NCBI GenBank assembly: GCA_024635465.1
Contig: JAGXIS010000080.1
Span: forward strand, 1 to 9,830
Source of the DNA: Bacteroidota bacterium
Lineage (GTDB): Bacteria; Bacteroidota; Rhodothermia; Balneolales; Balneolaceae
Length of the DNA: 9,830 nt
Direction of reading: 5' to 3'
Made by a program: the position numbers and the translations under genes. Under the pieces are notes generated by a model that was given only the letters and a program-made list of their open reading frames with translations, was not told where the DNA came from and did no database searches. Shown here one piece after another: positions 5,964 through 9,830 of the stretch (position 1 is the first letter of the stretch; each line of letters begins with the position of its first letter).

Positions 5964-6131
5964 TTACCTATCTTTTCGTAGGCAAAAGAATTTGATTTTC
6001 GATCGTTTCTTTTCACCGAGGTCAGACTTTTGTTTTTTCATCAGTTTCCTGAACTCCTTCAACTCTTCATCAGACCAGGGTTCTGACTTTACAACAAAAT
6101 CGACTCCTTTTGGTTCTTTAATTATAGCCAT
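5964..6131 (-). CDS. Small charged protein of a toxin-antitoxin-like pair, unknown function
   Basis: The ATG at 6131 opens 55 codons: MAIIKEPKGVDFVVKSEP followed by WSDEELKEFRKLMKKQK and a basic tail. I recall short proteins starting 'M..IKEPKGVDF...' as recurring in Bacteroidota, often beside toxin-antitoxin genes, but I cannot name a family. It starts inside the last codons of the reading frame at 6122-6331 (10-base overlap), implying translational coupling. The C-terminal end (IKFFCLRKDR) is unlike the acidic/basic helix before it and may come from sequence beyond the original stop. It could be real or a remnant; the 5' partner lacks a start. Confidence 0.5.
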   Translation of the reverse strand: MAIIKEPKGVDFVVKSEPWSDEELKEFRKLMKKQKSDLGEKKRSKIKFFCLRKDR

Positions 6132-6331
6132 TCCAGATTTATTTTATCCATCGCTTCTTGTGAAATCAGCTTACCACTTTTGATGTCCTCTTCGCTCATT
6201 TCCAACATTATTTTTTGCTCTTTGGTCAATTCAACGATTTCAGATTCAGAGGAACTTGAAGAAATTAATTTGTCAAGTAAGATCCTTCGGTCTTGTTTGG
6301 TAAGTAAAGAACCGGAATTGGGTGTAACTAT
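6122..6331 (-). pseudogene. Antitoxin-like protein lacking its 5' end
   Basis: The open frame is preceded by an in-frame TAG at 6332-6334. Its 69 codons include LLTKQDRRILLDKLISSSS, then EIVELTKEQKIMLEMSEEDI and KSGKLISQEAMDKINLEWL. The 'LT.EQ..mLEmSEeDI..G.liSQEe.dk.DLEWL' ending is a pattern I associate with small antitoxin-like proteins of Bacteroidota; this is recollection. No ATG, GTG or TTG lies before the conserved part; the first ATGs are at residues about 42 and 45. The N-terminus is therefore missing or mutated, and the coupled downstream frame (5964-6131) may also be silent. It lies in a decayed toxin-antitoxin zone. Confidence 0.45.
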
Positions 6332-6401
6332 CTAGTGTTTAACCAGATTGACATTACCATCCGATAAAGAGATAAATAAGTTGAATTTACTGCATGAATC
6401 T

Positions 6402-6808
6402 TCAGAACTCGTTAACCATGACAAGTACTCGCTCAATCAACTCATCAGATATTTGAAAATTCGTCTTCTGGATTTTATCAATAATAGGTTTAACAGCTTT
6501 CAGATGACCTTAGTATTTGGCTGCAATTAACACACCAAGCGAACCGGTTATCTGAATATCCATTTCTCTAGCTGCTTTTCTCCCTTTGATTTCATCAATG
6601 ATTAACAGAGAGTCTTCATGTTCAGAAGCTAATGCAATACTTGTTGCTTCGCCAGGGTCGAGATATCCGGATAATCCTTTGAAATATCCGTTTTCAGTTC
6701 TACAACTTCAATCCAATCCGGAACCGGTTGATTAAACTCTTTTAAAACCGTATCTGTGATATGAAGTTTACCGAAAAGCTTTCTCAAAAGGTCAAGCTCT
6801 TTATACCC
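6402..6808 (-). pseudogene. Broken DUF3368 (PIN-like toxin) gene, C-terminal two thirds
   Basis: The DUF3368 signature can be read in pieces. ELDLLRKLFGKLHITDTVLK and PDWIEVVEL lie in the frame above 6653. After a frameshift at about 6652-6653, the sequence continues GEATSIALASEHEDSLLIID, EIKGRKAAREMDIQ, ITGSLGVLIAAK. TAA at 6510-6512 interrupts (families usually read 'AKekG' here). The rest, IIDKIQKTNFQISDELIERV, runs to a natural-looking stop at 6402. The N-terminal 'DTSpLI.L.kig' with the first catalytic Asp is missing, replaced by an unrelated secreted-protein start. DUF3368 proteins are PIN-domain RNase-like toxins. With missing N-terminus, frameshift and internal stop, this one is dead. 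Confidence 0.7.
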
Positions 6809-7165
6809 ATCAGTACGAATCCACAAACAGGCATGGCCTTCGGTGATGTTTTCAGTACGAATCCATCCACTTAAACGAACATGTTTACCGGAAATCAAAT
6901 CGATTGGAATTTGTTGGTTTAGTATAAAAAAGCCGCTCTCTTCAGATACATTTTCACTTTTAAGACTTACGTTTCCTGATTGAACGACAACTGAATCATG
7001 AGAGATTTCCAGACCAATATTACGTGATGCCCAACCCAATGGTGCTTGAGGATTTACCACTCCAACCTATTCAAAATCGAGATTTCGAATAGGCTGAGCT
7101 GTTACTGTTGAAAAATCTGATCAAATGAATAGGATAAGGAGTAAGTATTGCAAGAATCTAATCAT
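6797..7165 (-). pseudogene. N-terminal part of a secreted protein (beta-sandwich domain), with two in-frame stops
   Basis: The ATG at 7163-7165 begins a signal peptide (MIRFLQYLLLILFI), then TGA at 7121-7123, SDFSTVTAQPIRNLDFE, TAG at 7067-7069, and then an open part. The open part includes PLGWASRNIGLEISHDSVVV, SGNVSLKSENVSEESGFFIL, SGKHVRLSGWIRTEN and ACLWIRTDG. The 'GW.......s.D....G..Sl......GkrvrlSG.ikTen...g.AgLWmRvDG' pattern is the N-terminal jelly-roll-like domain seen before S41-type peptidase or other catalytic domains. Just after RTDG (about 6797-6808) the reading continues in frame into DUF3368 sequence. The catalytic part is absent. Both stops lie in one frame with the signal peptide and domain, which shows decay after the fusion or in its donor. 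Confidence 0.6.
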
Positions 7166-7213
7166 GGCTATTTTTGATAGTTCAGGTTTACTAATTTGGA
7201 AGAGTAACGATTG

Positions 7214-7519
7214 TTAACCAACCTTGTGCGGATCATCCGGTCCCGAAATTTGGGATCTCGTGTGCCAAATGGTCAACATATCTATTTGATTGGTTTTTAA
7301 TTCATATACCAGTCGATAATTCCCGTGTATTAGTTCTCTAATTTCAGGACGTTTGAACTCAGGGACAATCCTTCCAATTTCCGGTTGATCACTTAGTTTT
7401 TGGCAATGGTCGAATATACCTTCTGCCCATTTAATAGCAGTTGGAATATGATCCAGGGCAATATAATCGGTACACTCTTCAACTCGAGTTAAAAACCGAT
7501 CCGTTAGAACTATTTCCAT
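7214..7519 (-). CDS. ParE/RelE-family toxin
   Basis: This 101-residue protein shows the ParE-like scaffold: FLTRVEECTDYIALDHIPTA (helix 1), WAEGIFDHCQKLSDQPEIGR (helix 2 plus the 'P..GR' turn), IVPEFKRPEIRELIHGNYRL, VYELKTNQIDMLTIWHTRSQ. ParE members poison DNA gyrase and RelE members cleave mRNA; ParE is the better guess from the 'GRivpE...REl....YR..Y' layout. The start overlaps the antitoxin stop by 10 bases. The C-terminal tail SGPDDPHKVG extends beyond the usual end, and its stop codon TTA-complement lies inside a 12-base motif (7213-7224) that is repeated in inverted form upstream of the module (7866-7877). The frame is intact. Confidence 0.83.
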   Translation of the reverse strand: MEIVLTDRFLTRVEECTDYIALDHIPTAIKWAEGIFDHCQKLSDQPEIGRIVPEFKRPEIRELIHGNYRLVYELKTNQIDMLTIWHTRSQISGPDDPHKVG

Positions 7520-7794
7520 TTAGAAAGATGCTTTTCAATTCTTTCTCTTGCTTGACCCATCGTATATGTTTTGCCTTGCTCGACCTGTTGCTTGGCTTCG
7601 AGTAAATCCTCAAGTATCTCCAATTTTTTGGTAAAACGTTCAAATTCTGACACATCCATCAAAACAGCAGCGCTTTTACCATGCTGAGTAAGTATAATTG
7701 GCTGCTTCTCTTTTTTTAAGCGTTTTACGAAATCCGCAGATTTCTTTCGAAACTCGGAGAGAGGTTCAATGTCTTTAGAAATTGAAATATCCAT
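7510..7794 (-). CDS. Phd/YefM-family antitoxin
   Basis: This 94-residue protein: ISISKDIEPLSEFRKKSADF, then QPIILTQHGKSAAVLMDVSE as the Phd/YefM core, then a long charged helix (ILEDLLEAKQQVEQGKTYTM...) that should bind the toxin. The 10-base overlap with the toxin gene and the order antitoxin-toxin are standard. It is paralogous to the antitoxin at 5555-5836 but diverged outside the core, which suggests independent acquisition and not a local duplication (inference). Expected to repress its own promoter through the nested inverted repeats at 7795-7838. Confidence 0.87.
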   Translation of the reverse strand: MDISISKDIEPLSEFRKKSADFVKRLKKEKQPIILTQHGKSAAVLMDVSEFERFTKKLEILEDLLEAKQQVEQGKTYTMGQARERIEKHLSKWK

Positions 7795-7838
7795 ATCAGT
7801 ACTTTAAAAGATTTCTTATGTACCGATAAGATACTGAT
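7795..7838. promoter_or_regulatory. Nested inverted repeats upstream of the second antitoxin
   Basis: Outer arms ATCAGTA (7795-7801) and TACTGAT (7832-7838) enclose an inner pair TCTTAT (7814-7819) and ATAAGA (7826-7831). The region lies directly upstream of the antitoxin ATG and includes a GTAC step, as in the other module's operator. This is a plausible autoregulatory site, weaker than that of the first module. Confidence 0.4.
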
Positions 7839-7904
7839 TCAGACCTCGACTTACAACGATAGAGTAGGTTGGTTAACGATAATCTCCGGGCTTCCGGCAT
7901 AATT

Positions 7905-8993
7905 TCATGGCAAATATTCATTCTTCAAATCTATCATCGTATTCCTGATGGAAAGTTCGTAAGAAAGTGCCTCCCTTATTCGATACGTTCTCAAACGTTC
8001 CACAATAAAGGGTAGATAGATGAACGACCTCTCTTCTGTGTACAATTCTAGTGTGCTTTCACTCATGGCTGTATCATTCAGCAGTTCAGGGATCAACACT
8101 TCACCTGCTCTCACGAAGTGTTCATTGATAGCATATGACCATACCGGGTAGCCCTGTGCACTCATGCTGGCGGAGATTGGCTCAAAAAGCGGTGTAGTTT
8201 CCTCTATCAGATCTGCACTAGTGGTTTCTAACAGATGATTCACAAAGGAGTGGCCAAATTCATGGATGGTAAGTGATGTCATCGGGTCATTTAGATCAAA
8301 ACGAAAATCATCGCGGAGTGGTCCCAGTACAAAATAGGCTGTGGTGCCGTTTTCATCCTCAGCGCTAAAACCAAAACCGGGTCCTGACCAGAATGTCAGG
8401 CTGGGGATTATCTTGTATTCCCGGAATTGCTGTTGATAGAACTGCTCCATGGTTTCTATCCATTTATCCTCCGGTTTGATGGTATTGATTTCAATCAATG
8501 CTTTTTCATACCAAGGTTGAGATGACTTCCAAAACTGATCAAATTCAGATATTCGGTGGAAAATTTTAGCCTGCTCAATAATTTCATGGATCAAGTCAAT
8601 ATCTACCGCTGTCTTCGGTAAGAAATCATCAGGAATATGAACCTCATCTGAGTTGGACCATTTATCCATCCGAGTAAACAGTTCAACAAAAAATGAATAG
8701 TCTAAATTTGCACCCAGCTCAAACATTTTGTGCAGCGATTCTTCACCATTCAGTTTCATTCTTTTTTGATCAAGCAGAATTCGCAGAGGCTGGGTTGATG
8801 GCTGTACCGGTTCGGCTTCCGGTTCTCCGATATGTAATACATATCCAAGAAACTCGATGTTTTTATTAAACTCAATATTGATGGCGTTTGTGCTATTTCC
8901 TGTCGTTTCCGAAGAAGACAGAGACTGCGCTTTTAAACACGGATGGATACCCAACAAACCAAGAACTACGACTATTTTGCAAATTAATTTCAT
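7905..8993 (-). CDS. Secreted DUF4932-type HExxH protein (putative zinc peptidase)
   Basis: I place the start at ATG 8993, giving 362 residues with a clear signal peptide (MKLICKIVVVLGLLGIHPCLKAQ). The 49 codons upstream overlap the previous gene and would bury this signal, so they are not used. The zinc-binding motif HEFGH is at residues 244-248, in TSLTIHEFGHSFVNHLLE, and a plausible third ligand, Glu291, is in SYAINEHFVRA. This layout (HE[FS].H.F.N then E.FVRA) is that of DUF4932 proteins of Bacteroidota, which are peptidase-like but without known substrates. A conserved-looking module FGFSAEDENGTTAYFVLGPL precedes the motif. It acts outside the cytoplasm. It follows the isochorismatase-like gene after 35 bases and could be co-transcribed with it. 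Confidence 0.75.
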   Translation of the reverse strand: MKLICKIVVVLGLLGIHPCLKAQSLSSSETTGNSTNAINIEFNKNIEFLGYVLHIGEPEAEPVQPSTQPLRILLDQKRMKLNGEESLHKMFELGANLDYSFFVELFTRMDKWSNSDEVHIPDDFLPKTAVDIDLIHEIIEQAKIFHRISEFDQFWKSSQPWYEKALIEINTIKPEDKWIETMEQFYQQQFREYKIIPSLTFWSGPGFGFSAEDENGTTAYFVLGPLRDDFRFDLNDPMTSLTIHEFGHSFVNHLLETTSADLIEETTPLFEPISASMSAQGYPVWSYAINEHFVRAGEVLIPELLNDTAMSESTLELYTEERSFIYLPFIVERLRTYRIREALSYELSIRNTMIDLKNEYLP

Positions 8994-9028
8994 AGGTTTT
9001 TCATCCAAATAAGTGAAATTCCGATCAC

Positions 9029-9616
9029 TTATCGACCGGAAACATGATTTCGGACTCCCATCATTGTGTATCCGGAATAGCTGCACATAACAAACAGCCA
9101 GATCGCCGGTGGAATAAGATGATAGGTCAAGAATATCCAAAAAGGAAAAGCGTCCGGGGATTGATTATACCCTGAATAGGATCCCCATGTACTGTGGGCG
9201 TCTTTAACTAGGGTTATCTCATATCCCATACTAAACGCCCGTCGACAAGTAGTATCTATACAAAATTCAGTCTGGATTCCGGCAATTACTACTTTTCGGA
9301 TTTTATTAGAACGCAGTATGTCTTGAAGGTCGGTATCGTAAAATGAATCGGGAGTACTTTTCTGTACTATAAGATCTTTATCTGTTACATCTAATTTTGG
9401 GTGAAAATCCCACCCTATTGTTTTACGCTCTAATGGATGCCCATTTTCACCATTATGCTGGACAAAAATAATCGGAATTGCTTCCTTCCTTGCTTCTTTG
9501 ATAAGCTGAGATATGTTTGAAAGTAATTTATCTGCTGCAGAAACAGGAGGAATGGCTGATCCATCAAAGACTCCAACCTGCATGTCAACAATTATGAGGG
9601 CTGTATCTTGTTCCAA
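9029..9616 (-). CDS. Isochorismatase-like cysteine hydrolase with exchanged C-terminus
   Basis: Of 195 residues, about 1-144 are a typical isochorismatase-like hydrolase: TALIIVDMQVGVFDG (catalytic Asp11), VQKSTPDSFYDT (catalytic Lys86), VVIAGIQTEFCIDTTCRRAF (nucleophile Cys119) and GYEITLVKDAHSTW. Such cytosolic enzymes hydrolyse amides or related bonds (nicotinamidase-like); the substrate is unknown. After 'DAHSTWGS' the family normally continues with about 35 residues containing 'A..II.HHN'. Here the frame reads FPFWIFLTYHLIPPAIWLFV, a membrane-like segment, and ends MMGVRNHVSGR. So the C-terminus is foreign. The start is also odd: no ATG is available, an in-frame TAA lies at 9632-9634, and TTG at 9616 is the best start, next to a half attC site. 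Probably a damaged gene; all three catalytic residues remain. Confidence 0.7.
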   Translation of the reverse strand: MEQDTALIIVDMQVGVFDGSAIPPVSAADKLLSNISQLIKEARKEAIPIIFVQHNGENGHPLERKTIGWDFHPKLDVTDKDLIVQKSTPDSFYDTDLQDILRSNKIRKVVIAGIQTEFCIDTTCRRAFSMGYEITLVKDAHSTWGSYSGYNQSPDAFPFWIFLTYHLIPPAIWLFVMCSYSGYTMMGVRNHVSGR

Positions 9617-9642
9617 AATAGATTTGATATGTTAAGTTGAAC

Positions 9643-9669
9643 TCGTCCGTTTGAGCCGCATTGTTATCC
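9643..9669 (-). repeat. Half attC-like site (R''-L'' side only)
   Basis: The minus strand reads GGATAAC (9663-9669), a 5-base spacer AATGC, then GGCTCAAACGGACGAG. This is the gene-proximal half of an attC site, with the same layout as sites 1-3 (box, 5 bases, TCAA core). The TAA stop of the DUF5615 gene is inside the box. The distal half (CCGTT...GTTRRRY) is not found before the isochorismatase gene, which begins about 27 bases later without an ATG. A deletion that joined the two is likely. Confidence 0.45.
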
Positions 9670-9830
9670 TTCTTTATCGCTTATTTCGACGATGTTTTCA
9701 CCAATTTCCAAAAGCTCTTTGGCTTTTAAAAGCGCCGTTGATAAAATTTCCCTCATCTTTGCATTTGAGGTATTACCGCATGTAACCCATATAAGCTTTG
9801 GCGGTGTACCCATTTGCTCAATGAGTTGGA
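9664..9830 (-). CDS. DUF5615-family PIN-like toxin, C-terminal part (5' end outside window)
   Basis: The last 54 codons are visible: QLIEQMGTPPKLIWVTCGNT, SNAKMREILSTALLKAKELL, EIGENIVEISDKEG, stop at 9664-9666. The segment 'PPKlIWvtcGNtsn..m..iL......a...l..gen.vei' is the C-terminal half of DUF5615 proteins, PIN-like putative RNases of about 110-120 residues. They are usually encoded after a DUF433 HTH antitoxin, which would lie beyond the window edge at higher coordinates. The visible part is intact and at family length to its end. The stop codon lies within the R'' box of an attC-like half site, so it was the final gene of its own cassette. Confidence 0.7.
   Translation of the reverse strand, partial: QLIEQMGTPPKLIWVTCGNTSNAKMREILSTALLKAKELLEIGENIVEISDKEG

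Larger units (their letters stand above)
7213..7877. repeat. 12-base inverted repeat bracketing the ParE-Phd module
   Basis: GTTAACCAACCT at 7213-7224 and its exact complement AGGTTGGTTAAC at 7866-7877 bracket the whole toxin-antitoxin module and its control region. TAACGAT also occurs next to both copies (7205-7211 and 7874-7880). Chance matches of 12 bases are possible in a 10 kb window; the placement at both edges of one functional unit is what makes it notable. Confidence 0.35.

Noticed and set aside
5947..6183. Plus-strand frame of 78 codons
   Set aside because: The minus strand here encodes the conserved-looking small protein pair; the plus frame is its low-complexity shadow.
6348..6530. 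Plus-strand frame of 60 codons
   Set aside because: It overlaps the C-terminal part of the DUF3368 remnant on the minus strand and has no recognisable features.
7885..7899. CCGG-GCTT-CCGG hairpin after the DUF4932-type gene as a terminator
   Set aside because: The stem is only four base pairs and no T-run follows in the direction of transcription.
9059..9100. Possible attC end (minus strand GTTATGTGC) in the tail of the isochorismatase-like gene
   Set aside because: The nine bases equal a core-site form, but no matching inner box or other half could be found within 150 bases.
8994..9140. 49-codon N-terminal extension of the DUF4932-type gene
   Set aside because: It overlaps the isochorismatase-like gene and would put about 50 polar residues before an obvious signal peptide.
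1..9830. CRISPR array, tRNA, rRNA or insertion sequence
   Set aside because: No regularly spaced repeats, no cloverleaf or rRNA motifs, and no transposase-like reading frame or paired terminal repeats around one were seen.

Overview
The window looks like a stretch of a chromosomal gene-cassette array (sedentary-integron-like) from an AT-rich member of the Bacteroidota/Balneolota-Rhodothermota (FCB) side of the tree. This placement is inferred from three things: no clear Shine-Dalgarno sequences before most starts, and families that are common in those phyla (DUF4932 HExxH protein, secreted protein N-terminal domain, Phd/YefM-RelE pairs, DUF3368 and DUF5615 PIN-like toxins). No integrase gene is in view. 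Every gene or gene fragment I can support reads on the minus strand, so the array runs from position 9830 down to 1.

Three attC-like sites (613-736, 2566-2654, 4079-4218) sit just downstream of minus-strand genes or gene fragments. Each has outer TAAC/GTTA boxes and inner Tc/tCAA(C)G boxes that pair imperfectly. They delimit two cassettes clearly: AraC regulator - VOC protein - DUF1801 protein (2432 to 742, closed by 613-736), and a lipoprotein with a long non-coding tail (4053 to about 2655, closed by 2566-2654). The third site closes a cassette that ends with an extended-SDR/NAD-dependent epimerase (5217-4231). A left-over half site lies at 9643-9669 behind the end of a DUF5615 gene.

Upstream of the epimerase come a RelE-Phd module (5289-5836) with a strong palindromic operator, a decayed toxin-antitoxin region (5964-7165), a ParE-Phd module (7214-7794), a secreted HExxH protein of DUF4932 type (7905-8993), an isochorismatase-like hydrolase with a foreign membrane C-terminus (9029-9616), and the C-terminal part of a DUF5615 toxin (9664-9830). 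Toxin-antitoxin genes are typically found in large stationary cassette arrays, where they are thought to discourage deletion.

The most striking theme is gene wreckage with clean joints. N-terminal fragments of unrelated families lie between or inside functional units: Crp/Fnr joined to a membrane protein (1-422), an FMN-reductase start that runs directly into an attC site (2705), a nucleotidyltransferase-like start (3073), a secreted protein joined to DUF3368 (7165-6402), and an isochorismatase whose C-terminal end was exchanged (9616-9029). Family assignments are from recognised motifs only; no database search was possible.
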